From Kocuria varians (GTDB lineage Bacteria > Actinomycetota > Actinomycetes > Actinomycetales > Micrococcaceae): a stretch of 64,000 nt of DNA. Location: NCBI RefSeq assembly GCF_006539885.1, contig NZ_BJNW01000012.1, positions 1 to 64,000 on the forward strand. The letters run 5' to 3'. Positions 8,493-15,162 of this stretch are shown one piece after another. Position numbers and translations under genes: made by a program. Position 1 is the first letter of the stretch, and each line of letters starts with the position of its first letter. The notes below the pieces were generated by a model. That model was not told the DNA's origin, did no database searches, and worked only from the letters and a program-made list of their open reading frames with translations.

Positions 8493-8936
8493 ATGGACTT
8501 GATCAACTACCTGACATCACTGCCTTGGGGGCGCATCGCGTCCGTAGCGATACCTCTCCTGACCGTCACGTATGGACTCCTGAACTCTTCTCGAGCACGA
8601 TCCACCTTGGAGGAGGGCATCAAGGTCTACAACTCCTTGCCAGTCGAAGAGCAACATCGGGTGCTCCCCCTGTTAGAGCAACACGTGGACAGGTACTTCG
8701 ATGATCTGGATAACCGAGCCACACGGGAGGTAGACGGCGCGACGATCGCAGCGTTGGTAGTCGTGGCCTTTGGCGGCGCCGCTCTTCTGTGGGCGTCCTC
8801 TTGGGCAGCGCATGCAGTTAGCTGGGTCTTCTGGATCGCGTTCGGAGTGGTGCTGCTACTGACTGTGGCCCTGCTACTTGCCGGGTCCCAGCAGATATTT
8901 CGCACACAGGGGGATTCGAAGGGCCGCGGTAAGTAG
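8493..8936 (+). CDS. Membrane protein, probable cargo gene, unknown
   Basis: A 147-residue protein with a membrane segment near the N-terminus (about residues 12-28), a charged middle region of about 55 residues (EEGIKVYNSLP, HVDRYFDDLDN), and two adjacent membrane segments at about 85-130, ending in a short basic tail. No family recognised. It is a lone plus-strand gene between minus-strand genes, its base composition is visibly lower in GC than its neighbours, and it seems to have its own promoter. Those traits fit a lysogen-expressed cargo gene such as a superinfection-exclusion or membrane-acting defence protein; that role is inference. Confidence 0.75.
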   Translation: MDLINYLTSLPWGRIASVAIPLLTVTYGLLNSSRARSTLEEGIKVYNSLPVEEQHRVLPLLEQHVDRYFDDLDNRATREVDGATIAALVVVAFGGAALLWASSWAAHAVSWVFWIAFGVVLLLTVALLLAGSQQIFRTQGDSKGRGK

Positions 8937-8941
8937 CGGGC

Positions 8942-9574
8942 CTACCGTCCCAGTACTTGCCGCACGGTGGACGCGTGCCAGGTGCGCCCGGTGGCGGTGG
9001 GGATGCTCTCATCGTTGAGGGCCGCGGCGATCTTGGCGTAGGACAGGCCGGCGGTGCGCTCGCGGTGGATCCGGTCCACAGTGGCCTGGGGGAGCGCAGA
9101 CGGGCGGCCCATGTGCTTGCCGGTGGTGGCTTTGATCTTGGCCATGCCGTCACGGGTGCGCTCGGCGATCTTCTTCCGCTCCATCTCCGCGAACGTGCAG
9201 GTGACCTGAGCCATGGCCGCGCCGGTGATGGTGGACGTGTCGATCCCCAGGTCCAAGCAGATCAACGCCCAGTGCTGCCGGGTGGCGGTCTCGAGCAGGC
9301 CGGCGAAGTCCGCCACGGAGCGGGAGAGTCGGTCGAGCTTGGACACGGCGAGCGCATCAGCCTTCCCGGCTTTGAGGTCCGCGAGGGCTTGGGCGAGCAC
9401 TGGGCGGTTCTTGAGTGTCTTGGCGCTCGCCGCGTTCTCGCGTCGCAGGTCGAGCTCCCAGCCCAGCCGGTCCGCTTCGGCTCGGAGGGCGGCGATCTGC
9501 ACCTCAGGGCCAATATCCTGCTTGCTGGTGGAGACACGGACGTAGCCGATGACGTGCAGACGGGGGGTGGTCAT
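8942..9574 (-). CDS. Small serine recombinase (resolvase/invertase family)
   Basis: A 210-residue resolvase/invertase. The N-terminal catalytic domain (about 1-145) carries the nucleophile serine in GYVRVSTSKQD and the conserved KLDRLSRS and MERKKIAERT segments; a C-terminal helix-turn-helix (about 165-205) has the form LSYAKIAAALN...TWHASTVRQVL. It is far shorter than the integrase at 15725-17110 and so likely has another job: resolving dimers, inverting a segment or controlling copy number. A 28-bp palindrome with a 2-bp centre sits 9 bp before its start and is a likely binding or crossover site. A TATGAT box 6 nt before the ATG suggests a leaderless mRNA. Confidence 0.9.
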   Translation of the reverse strand: MTTPRLHVIGYVRVSTSKQDIGPEVQIAALRAEADRLGWELDLRRENAASAKTLKNRPVLAQALADLKAGKADALAVSKLDRLSRSVADFAGLLETATRQHWALICLDLGIDTSTITGAAMAQVTCTFAEMERKKIAERTRDGMAKIKATTGKHMGRPSALPQATVDRIHRERTAGLSYAKIAAALNDESIPTATGRTWHASTVRQVLGR

Positions 9575-9582
9575 GCCCTAAT

Positions 9583-9610
9583 CATACATAAAGGGAACCC
9601 TTTATGTATG
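9583..9610. repeat. 28-bp palindrome, candidate recombinase site/operator
   Basis: CATACATAAAGGG (9583-9595), AA, CCCTTTATGTATG (9598-9610): perfect 13-bp arms around a 2-bp centre, very AT-rich for this genome. Serine resolvase/invertase crossover sites are about 26-28 bp with inverted arms and a 2-bp centre. It overlaps the predicted resolvase promoter and contains the stop codon of the upstream gene, so it could also be an autoregulatory operator. I saw no second copy in the window. Confidence 0.6.
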
Positions 9611-9778
9611 GTTTGTGCGGTAGCCCATCACGAAACCTTCCACACCGGCGCGGGTGGCCCGGTCCACCGGGTCCGCATCATCGGCAGGCAGCGCGGCCAA
9701 CATGCCTGCAAGTGCGTCCACTGTCGTCGTGGCATCGTCCTCGGTCATCGCGTGGAATGTCTCGGTGATCGTGGCCAT
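9602..9778 (-). CDS. 58-residue protein, paralogue of next upstream gene
   Basis: Translating the minus strand from ATG at 9776-9778 gives 58 residues beginning MATITETFHAMTEDD and ending at TAA inside the palindrome at 9602-9604. AGAGGA lies about 7 nt before the start. Its C-terminal segment ATRAGVEGFVMGYR matches LTRARLDGFVYGYR in the neighbouring product (9791-10015), so the two are likely tandem duplicates. Acidic and helical; function unknown. Confidence 0.7.
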   Translation of the reverse strand: MATITETFHAMTEDDATTTVDALAGMLAALPADDADPVDRATRAGVEGFVMGYRTNHT

Positions 9779-9790
9779 CTGTTGATCCTC

Positions 9791-10015
9791 TCAGAGGTCC
9801 TGAGTGGCTTGGGTATCCGTGGGGCGGGCGCCAAGCCTGTACCCGTACACGAACCCGTCCAGGCGGGCGCGTGTGAGCTGCTCCTCGAGGTCCCCGGGGG
9901 TGCCCTGGGCCTGGAGCAGGATTGCCTCTATCTCGTCCACGAGTTCCGCGAGCTCATCGTCTGTCGCCATTGCGCTCTGTGAGAGGCCGGCCGCTGCCAG
10001 GTCTTCGGGTGTCAT
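9791..10015 (-). CDS. 74-residue acidic protein, unknown
   Basis: Short acidic helical protein with the segment DDELAELVDEIEAILLQAQG and the shared motif GFVYGYR. It lies 12 bp before its paralogue at 9602-9778 in the same direction. A good GGAG lies 8 nt before the ATG. No recognised family; the repeated GFVxGYR motif is its only distinguishing feature. Confidence 0.7.
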   Translation of the reverse strand: MTPEDLAAAGLSQSAMATDDELAELVDEIEAILLQAQGTPGDLEEQLTRARLDGFVYGYRLGARPTDTQATQDL

Positions 10016-10092
10016 GCTCGCGCTCCTTCAAGATGCCGGTGGGCGGGTCCTGTCCAAACCCGCCCACCGGGGTGTTCGTCCTGCTGCTGATC

Positions 10093-10791
10093 CTACGCGG
10101 CGGCGTCTGGGGTTGGTTCCGGTGTGCACCGCCGCTGGTCCTCACGCGCCGCTTCGACCCCGGCCTTCACAGCACGCGCCTGCCACGACACGGGTACCTC
10201 CTGACCGGCGGACCGCGCACGGGCACGCTCAATGCCCACATCCTCGAACACCCGGTCCGCCAGGTCGCGCAGGTCACGAGCGAGGCGGTAAGGATCTGGG
10301 TCCGGGTAACCTACTCCGTCGAGCTTGACCAGGAGGGGGGACTTCACCCCGTCGGGTGCCGTGTTGCCGGGTCCGTAGAACGGGATCTCCCCATGCTCGG
10401 CCCGGACCGCGGCCTGCAGCTCGGACCATGCGTCGGAGGCCGCGTAGGCGCGCCGCAAAAGGTCCTCCATGGCCGCACGCACCCCGGTGGTACTGAGGTC
10501 CGCCTGGGTGGCCTTCGCGGCCTCTACGAGCTCACGGTGGCGGGCTCGGGCCTTCTCCTCGTCCACGGTGGACTGTTCGGCGTCAACGGCGGTATGGGCG
10601 CGCTGGACCCGCTTGGCCTTGATCCCGAGGTCCCCTTGGGTGCCGGCCAGTTCCAGAGGGTCTATGTCCTCCCCGGACACTGCCCGGTCCTCGAGTGCGG
10701 CGAGCGCGGCCGCGGCGGTCTGGTGGGCCTGGGTGGCCTGTTCGAGGGTGGTCTGGGCTTCTCGCAGTCGTCGTTCAGCTCTGGTGCTCAT
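10093..10791 (-). CDS. Coiled-coil protein of the element, unknown
   Basis: A 232-residue protein from the ATG at 10789-10791 (MSTRAERRL); an upstream ATG at 10827 is less likely. Residues 1-110 are charged helix typical of a coiled coil. The next 60 residues (WSELQAAVRAEHGEIPFYGPGN...SPLLVKLDG) resemble a segment in the upstream gene product (10775-11167), so they share a domain. Unknown function. The start overlaps the end of the upstream gene by 17 bp, implying translational coupling. Confidence 0.7.
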   Translation of the reverse strand: MSTRAERRLREAQTTLEQATQAHQTAAAALAALEDRAVSGEDIDPLELAGTQGDLGIKAKRVQRAHTAVDAEQSTVDEEKARARHRELVEAAKATQADLSTTGVRAAMEDLLRRAYAASDAWSELQAAVRAEHGEIPFYGPGNTAPDGVKSPLLVKLDGVGYPDPDPYRLARDLRDLADRVFEDVGIERARARSAGQEVPVSWQARAVKAGVEAAREDQRRCTPEPTPDAAA

Positions 10792-11167
10792 TGTTCTTCT
10801 TTCTCGGGGTGGGGTAACGGGTGTCATGCTTCAGCCACGTTTTCGCGGTGGTGGCCTGTGTGGCCTTGTGGAGGGTTTCGAGGTCCGGGCGGCGGTACAC
10901 GGTGCCGTTGACCCAAAACTCGATTGCGCTGGGTCGCCCCAGGCCCACAAGGGGCACCCCGGACGGGCCCTCAGGGTCCGCCCCTCCCGTGAACGGGGGG
11001 AAGGTGCCGCACTCGGTGAGGACCCTGGCGTGGAGCTCGTCCCATGTGGCGATGTCCTGGACGCCTTCTCGGAAGTAGTCCTCAATGGCCTTGATGAGGG
11101 GCATCCCGTAGGACCCGAACCGGCGCATGCCCTCCACCGCGGCCACGAGGTCAGGGCTGGGCGTCAT
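10775..11167 (-). CDS. 130-residue protein of the element, unknown
   Basis: Contains WDELHARVLTECGTFPPFTGG followed by GVPLVGLGRPSAIEFWVNG, which aligns with a segment of the downstream product (10093-10791), suggesting a shared small fold of about 50 residues. The N-terminal part includes FREGVQDIATW. No recognised family. The gene overlaps both neighbours by 17 bp, in line with a tightly coupled operon. Confidence 0.7.
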   Translation of the reverse strand: MTPSPDLVAAVEGMRRFGSYGMPLIKAIEDYFREGVQDIATWDELHARVLTECGTFPPFTGGADPEGPSGVPLVGLGRPSAIEFWVNGTVYRRPDLETLHKATQATTAKTWLKHDTRYPTPRKKNNEHQS

Positions 11168-11321
11168 GGGTGGTGCCGTCCAGGGGACGGAGGTAGTCGG
11201 CCACGGCGAGCCGGATGAACCCGGCGCGGCTGGTGCCGGTCAGCGAGCGCAGGGTGTCCATCCGGCGGACCATGTCGGGAGGCATGCCCACGGGCACGCG
11301 GTGCAGTTGTTCCATCGTCAC
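11151..11321 (-). CDS. Ribbon-helix-helix DNA-binding protein
   Basis: A 56-residue protein from a GTG at 11319-11321 that overlaps the previous stop by 4 bp; an ATG two codons later is the alternative. The strand LHRVPVGMP, then helices PDMVRRMDTLRSLTG and RAGFIRLAVADYLRPL, match the MetJ/Arc ribbon-helix-helix pattern. These dimers bind short operators and often serve as repressors or plasmid copy or partition regulators. Its targets could be the inverted repeats in this element; this is not shown. Confidence 0.75.
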   Translation of the reverse strand: MTMEQLHRVPVGMPPDMVRRMDTLRSLTGTSRAGFIRLAVADYLRPLDGTTHDAQP

Positions 11322-11533
11322 AGGCCTACCGAGTCGGCCCACTTGTCGAAGGCGACGTCCTCGGCTGACGCGGTGCGGTAGTTCCGGGACACAGAGAGTG
11401 CACACTCGATAGCGGTCTCCGCGATCCGGGCGCTGTTCCCGCGCTCGCCGAACTTGAGGGTGGTGAGTTCGGTCCAGAGCGCCCGCCCAAACTTCTCGAA
11501 GTCCGGTGGGTTCTGGGGGTCAAGCTTGGCCAT
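11318..11533 (-). CDS. 71-residue protein, unknown
   Basis: Small soluble helical protein with FEKFGRALWTELTTLKFGERGNS and a C-terminal FDKWADSVGL. A strong AGGAGG lies about 7 nt before the ATG, and the stop overlaps the start of the ribbon-helix-helix gene (GTGA), so the two are coupled and may act together as a small regulatory pair. No family recognised. Confidence 0.7.
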   Translation of the reverse strand: MAKLDPQNPPDFEKFGRALWTELTTLKFGERGNSARIAETAIECALSVSRNYRTASAEDVAFDKWADSVGL

Positions 11534-11666
11534 GGGGCCCCTCCTGGGAGGTCACGCCCCGCGGCCGAGTGCTGCGGGGCTGTTGGTGCCACTGTGGTGC
11601 CAAAACGGTGCCGAGTGGTGCACGGCGGGCGATGTCACCGGGACCGGCAAGACAGTGAGCGTGCCG

Positions 11667-11756
11667 GGGGGTCACTGCTGGTGACCCCCGCCCCTGGCCC
11701 ATACCCTGCGGATCGTGCAGGGTTTCCACCAGGTGGCGCCCCATACCCTGCGGATC
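11667..11756. repeat. Hairpin plus 17-bp direct repeats in a gene-free stretch
   Basis: The 252-bp gap 11534-11785 holds a perfect hairpin GGGGGTCAC-TGCTG-GTGACCCCC (11667-11689) and two direct copies of CCCATACCCTGCGGATC (11698-11714 and 11740-11756), 42 bp apart start to start, within a looser 42-bp tandem repeat. These may be protein-binding sites or a terminator region. No gene is seen. Confidence 0.55.
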
Positions 11757-11785
11757 AGGAGGGGTACCCGCACTGGGGGTGCCCC

Positions 11786-12211
11786 TCACGCGGCCGTAGC
11801 GGGCCGTCTGCGGCGTTTACCCGGCACTGAGCCACTCATGGCCGTGAACCGTTCCTGAGCCAGCAGGAGGCGCCGCCTAAGGTCCGGGAGCGCGTGCTGG
11901 GGGATGAACACGACCCCGGTACCGCCGTCGAGTTCGAGGCCGTTCAGGGACCCGCGGCGGGTGAGCTGGGCGCGGACCTCGTGCGGGTCCGCAGGGGCGA
12001 AATCGGTAAGTCCATTGCGCGAAAGTTTTTGCCCCTCCGCGGTCTCTTGTGGCCCAGGGGACGCCAGTCCATTGCACGCCATTGCCGGGGTCGTTTTGCC
12101 GGGGGCGGCAGCTCCTGTGGTGACGAGTTCCGCGGACTGCTGGGCCGCGCTCGTGGGGTCCTGTGGCCGCGGTTTGTTACTGTCCTGTGCGTTGCTCTGG
12201 TGGGTGCTCAT
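11786..12211 (-). CDS. 141-residue protein, unknown
   Basis: Residues 1-75 are polar, rich in Gln, Ala and Pro, and probably disordered. The C-terminal part (LTRRGSLNGLELDGGTGVVFIPQHALPDLRRRLLLAQERF) looks folded, and the protein ends in a basic GKRRRRPATAA tail that may bind nucleic acid. The start overlaps the preceding stop (ATGA). It lies between the iteron array and the downstream small genes, so a replication or regulatory role is possible but unproven. Confidence 0.6.
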   Translation of the reverse strand: MSTHQSNAQDSNKPRPQDPTSAAQQSAELVTTGAAAPGKTTPAMACNGLASPGPQETAEGQKLSRNGLTDFAPADPHEVRAQLTRRGSLNGLELDGGTGVVFIPQHALPDLRRRLLLAQERFTAMSGSVPGKRRRRPATAA

Positions 12212-12414
12212 GGGGTGTCCTTCCGGTGCTGGTGGAGTTGGTGTTGGAGTGCGCGGTTGAGGTGCTGGAGTTGCATGTTGCGGGCGTCGAGGGACCGGAC
12301 GAGGTCCTGCAGGTCCGCCTTGGTCTTGGCGTTGGTGAGCATCTGTTCGACCCGGCGGTGGTGGTAGTCCTGCTCGTTTGTGTCCTGCGCGGTGAATGCT
12401 TTCTGCTGTTCCAT
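12208..12414 (-). CDS. 68-residue coiled-coil protein, unknown
   Basis: Highly polar helical protein (DYHHRRVEQMLTNAKTK, then LQHLNRALQHQLHQH) with heptad-like spacing in the C-terminal half, so probably a dimeric coiled coil. First gene after the iteron array; its stop overlaps the next start by 4 bp. No family recognised. Confidence 0.6.
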   Translation of the reverse strand: MEQQKAFTAQDTNEQDYHHRRVEQMLTNAKTKADLQDLVRSLDARNMQLQHLNRALQHQLHQHRKDTP

Positions 12415-12437
12415 GAGGTGTTCTCTTTCTCGTACCC

Positions 12438-12602
12438 CCTGACTCTCGGGTGGGCCGGAGTCAGGGTTGAGTCAGGGGTTGAGTCAGGGTTGAGTCAGGG
12501 GGCCTGACCCCTGAAAGTCAGCGGATAGTCAGGGCGAGTCAGGGCTGAGAGTCAGGCCCCCTGACTCTCCCGGGCCCCCCTTAAGGGGGCCGGGAGTCAG
12601 GC
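12438..12602. repeat. Iteron array, candidate replication origin of the element
   Basis: GAGTCAGGG recurs in direct orientation at 12458, 12469, 12481, 12492 and 12536, with variants at 12526 (TAGTCAGGG), 12549 and 12594 (GAGTCAGG), and inverted copies CCTGACTC at 12438 and 12560. The first four are spaced 11, 12 and 11 bp, about one helical turn. This sits directly after the RepA-like ATPase gene. Iterons beside a replication initiator or helicase gene are the classic layout of theta origins, so this is the probable origin. Confidence 0.75.
12563..12599 (-). terminator. GC hairpin after the RepA-like gene
   Basis: An imperfect inverted repeat centred on TTAA at about 12581-12584, with C-run and G-run arms plus flanking GACTC/GAGTC. 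It lies just past the ATPase stop codon and inside the iteron region, so it could terminate the replication operon or be an origin structure. Confidence 0.5.
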
Positions 12603-12608
12603 CACCGG

Positions 12609-13709
12609 TCAGGACGACCAGTGAGGGAGGCCGTAGCCCTTCTTGTTGTCGTGGAGAACCTGCTCGGAATCGACAAGCTCTCTTAGCGCCTGAGTGACGG
12701 TTGGCTGGGATCCTCCGACCTTGCTGCGGATGCGGTCCCGCCCCTGCCATTCGCAGACGGTGGCGAGGTAGTCGAGGATCTGCTCCCCCTTGGCATCTGC
12801 GATCTTCTCGGGGGTGAGGTGCCCCAGGATGGTGAGGGTCCGTCCCTGTACCGCCAACCGGGTCTTGGGCATGCCCTCGATCCGCCCCATGGTCTTGAGG
12901 AACCGGGGCGCGCCTGGTTCTTCTCCCTCACGCATCAGCGTCCACACTGCAGAGCAGGACCCGAGGAACGCGGAGGCACCACGGGCGCGCTCGCCGTTGT
13001 GCCCGGCGTGCATCGTGACCATGGATTCCTGACCGCCGAGCTCCCGCACGAACTCGTCCCAGGCCGTGAGCAGCCGCTGCACGTCACTGTTGGAGTTCTC
13101 GTCCAGCCCGAGCGAAGCCAGCAGCGGCCCCACGGGGTCGAGGATGTACGTGTGGGCGCCGCCGTACCGGTTCACCAGCTCGGCGCGCACAGCTGGGTTG
13201 GTGAAGTCGAACCCGGAGCCCAGCCCGTTGAGCAGCACGGTCTCCACCTTGTGGGTGTTGGTGATCCCAGCATCCTCGTACCAGTCCAGGAGCATGTCCT
13301 CGGTCATCTCGAAGTCGAACACGACGACCGCGGGGCCCTCGCAGTCGGGGACGGCCTCGGTGGTGTACTTCCCGAGGAACTGCCCGCCGTCCACTAGTGC
13401 CCGGACCACGTTGGTGGTCATCGTGGTCTTGCCCGCCTTGGGCGCCCCAACGAGGTTGATGCGCCCCCCGGCGGGCCACATGTCTTGGATTCGCCAGCGG
13501 GGACGCGTGCGGGGCGCTGCGAGCCGGTCCGCGAGGTTGGACAGGGCCGGGAGTTCCGAGACTGTGGAGGACTCGGCCGCGATCCGTCGGCGCGCCTCCT
13601 CACGGATCTGCATGCGCTCCATCTCGTTGACGACCATGCGTTCGCGGGCAACGGCCGGGTCTTCAAACTCGGCGCTCTCCGGGAAGTCGGCGAATGGTTC
13701 TACGGTCAT
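12609..13709 (-). CDS. RepA-like AAA ATPase/helicase
   Basis: A 366-residue protein. Walker A is GAPKAGKTTM (about residue 89), Walker B is VVVFDFEM, and THAGH-type residues follow (TMHAGHNGERARGASAFLGS). This is the RecA-fold AAA_25 type found in RepA-like hexameric helicases of plasmids and phages, including the RSF1010 RepA class. The C-terminal 60 residues (ILDYLATVCEWQ...TVTQALRELVDSEQVLHD) resemble a winged helix. It likely unwinds DNA at the adjacent iteron origin with the primase encoded just upstream; the two genes overlap by 4 bp. I chose the ATG at 13707-13709 for that overlap. Confidence 0.85.
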   Translation of the reverse strand: MTVEPFADFPESAEFEDPAVARERMVVNEMERMQIREEARRRIAAESSTVSELPALSNLADRLAAPRTRPRWRIQDMWPAGGRINLVGAPKAGKTTMTTNVVRALVDGGQFLGKYTTEAVPDCEGPAVVVFDFEMTEDMLLDWYEDAGITNTHKVETVLLNGLGSGFDFTNPAVRAELVNRYGGAHTYILDPVGPLLASLGLDENSNSDVQRLLTAWDEFVRELGGQESMVTMHAGHNGERARGASAFLGSCSAVWTLMREGEEPGAPRFLKTMGRIEGMPKTRLAVQGRTLTILGHLTPEKIADAKGEQILDYLATVCEWQGRDRIRSKVGGSQPTVTQALRELVDSEQVLHDNKKGYGLPHWSS

Positions 13710-14611
13710 GCTGCTGCGCCCCCTCGGGTGCTGGCGCCCCTTGGGGTGGCTGCTGATCGGATGGTTCTGATGGCCTCGGCCTGGGGAAGACCGGCTGTTT
13801 CGGCGGCGTGGAGCAGAGCGGTGGCGTACTCCTGGGTCAGCAGCCCGTCCTGCGCGAGCTGCCAAGCCGCCCAGTTGAGCGTCGAGTTGCGCTGCCCCTC
13901 GGGAGCGGTGGACACAGTGCGGAGCAACCCGGCCACACGACGGTCCGCCTGCGAACGTGTGGGAGGGGCCACGGGCATGGGGCGGCGCTGTGCGGGCTCC
14001 TGCGGGGCCAGCATGTCGTGAAGCCACTGGGGGAGGGGTAGGAGCTTCCCAGGGTCTCCTGCTGGCGTGTAGGTGCCTTGCTTGAGGTTGGTCCCGGGCC
14101 CGCAGGCGTAGCCACCGCGGGCGCGCACGTCGACCTGCCATTCCACTCCGGTGCGGTTTCGGATCCGTGAGCCAACCGGGGCGCGGAAGTACAGGTGCAG
14201 CCCTCCGCTCGGTGTGGTCACAGTGAACGTGTCGAACATGGACACGTTGGGGGAGTGGCGGGACCAGAGGTCCGCGAACACGTCCACCCCGTCACGGATC
14301 CCGGGCCGGTCCCACTCAGGAGGAGGGGTGGAACCATGAGAGTCACAGTCGATCACCACCAGCCCGGAGCGGCCGCACGCGATACCCACGCCGGCATCCT
14401 TCGGCCACCGGTCGAGCTGGGCGGGGGCCACGGTGGACCGCTTCTCCCAGTCCGTAATCGCCGGCCGCTTCTCACCCGGGATCAACGGCAACAGGTGGAA
14501 GCCGTGAATCGCGAGCGCGTAAAGGTGATCGCGGGTAGACTGGTGGTGGTTCGGAAGATCGTTCTTCGAGGCCCCCAGGTCGCCCGCCTGGGGGTTCTTC
14601 TTTGCCGTCAT
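13706..14611 (-). CDS. Bifunctional primase/polymerase (prim-pol)
   Basis: A 301-residue protein. The N-terminal prim-pol domain starts with ALAIHGFHLLPLIPGEKRPAI, then GVGIACGRSGLVVIDCDSHG, where the Asp pair is the expected metal-binding site. TPSGGLHLYFRAP carries the conserved His, and the VDVRARGGYACGPGT segment follows. A C-terminal helical region (NSTLNWAAWQLAQDGLL) may be the primase C-terminal domain. It likely makes primers for replication of the excised element. The start ATG overlaps the stop of the upstream 51-residue gene, and its own stop overlaps the ATPase start. Confidence 0.88.
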   Translation of the reverse strand: MTAKKNPQAGDLGASKNDLPNHHQSTRDHLYALAIHGFHLLPLIPGEKRPAITDWEKRSTVAPAQLDRWPKDAGVGIACGRSGLVVIDCDSHGSTPPPEWDRPGIRDGVDVFADLWSRHSPNVSMFDTFTVTTPSGGLHLYFRAPVGSRIRNRTGVEWQVDVRARGGYACGPGTNLKQGTYTPAGDPGKLLPLPQWLHDMLAPQEPAQRRPMPVAPPTRSQADRRVAGLLRTVSTAPEGQRNSTLNWAAWQLAQDGLLTQEYATALLHAAETAGLPQAEAIRTIRSAATPRGASTRGGAAA

Positions 14612-14763
14612 GCTGCGGCACCCCCACGGGTCTCCACGGGGCGCAGGAGCCCGGCGAGCGTGGCCTTCTGGGCGTCGTTGAGCGGGGGAGCTTCGGCCAC
14701 GAGGCGGGCCACGTAGGCGTCCAGGTCCGGTGTGCCGAACTGTCCGCGGATGACGTTGCTCAT
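14608..14763 (-). CDS. 51-residue protein of the replication operon
   Basis: Reading the minus strand from ATG at 14761-14763 gives 51 residues starting MSNVIRGQFGTPDLDAY, with a helical middle (APPLNDAQKATLAGLL). It overlaps the preceding gene and the primase gene by 4 bp each. Such short proteins between regulator and primase genes are common in mobile elements; function unknown. Confidence 0.7.
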   Translation of the reverse strand: MSNVIRGQFGTPDLDAYVARLVAEAPPLNDAQKATLAGLLRPVETRGGAAA

Positions 14764-14996
14764 GCGGCCACCCCCTCGTTAAGGGGCGAGGTGTTGGCCC
14801 ACAGGATGCGGACCAGCTCATCACGCTGGGCAGCGGTGATGGAGTAGTCGCCGGTAGTGGCTTGGAGGATGGTGGCCTTGAGATTGGCGGCCACGAGGTC
14901 ACGCCGGGCATCGGAAAGCCGGGCGGTATCAGAAGCGGCGAACCGGGAGAGGGCCCCGAGGCGGGCCCGCGCTCGCTGTGGTGTTTCGATAGACAT
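14760..14996 (-). CDS. 78-residue helical protein, first gene of replication operon
   Basis: From ATG at 14994-14996 (MSIETPQRARARLG), with GAAGGA about 10 nt upstream; a longer frame to 15029 lacks such a site. Basic N-terminus, then helices with AASDTARLSDARRDLVAANLKATI and ITAAQRDELVRILW. It is the first gene after the predicted operator-promoter and might be a regulator, but no helix-turn-helix is clear. Confidence 0.65.
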   Translation of the reverse strand: MSIETPQRARARLGALSRFAASDTARLSDARRDLVAANLKATILQATTGDYSITAAQRDELVRILWANTSPLNEGVAA

Positions 14997-15028
14997 CAGA
15001 CGCTGATCCTTCGCAGGATTCGGGCACA

Positions 15029-15066
15029 ACGAATCGAGCCACGATTTTCAGCGGCTCAAAATTCGT
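15029..15066 (-). promoter_or_regulatory. Imperfect inverted repeat in leader of replication operon
   Basis: ACGAATCGAGCC (15029-15040) is matched by GGCTCAAAATTCGT (15053-15066) with a small internal mismatch and a 12-nt loop. It lies in the presumed leader RNA between promoter and first gene, as either an RNA hairpin or an operator. Confidence 0.4.
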
Positions 15067-15108
15067 GCATTGCGTCTGACGTCTTGTCATGCCCTCGCAC
15101 GCGGACAT

Positions 15109-15162
15109 GTGAGCAACGTGCCTACTGCTCACGGGATAAGCATATCATGCCTGGAGTGTCAA
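15109..15162 (-). promoter_or_regulatory. Promoter with inverted-repeat operator for the replication operon
   Basis: On the minus strand TTGACA (15157-15162), a 17-bp spacer and TTATCC (15134-15139) form a near-consensus promoter. Overlapping the start-site region is a perfect 7-bp inverted repeat, GTGAGCA (15109-15115) and TGCTCAC (15126-15132), with a 10-bp spacer. This is the expected layout for a repressor-controlled early promoter of a lysogenic element. Confidence 0.6.

Noticed and set aside
12438-12602. CRISPR-like repeats
   Set aside because: Repeat units are 9 bp, spaced only 11-12 bp apart with no 30-bp spacers, and sit beside a replication gene; they are iterons.
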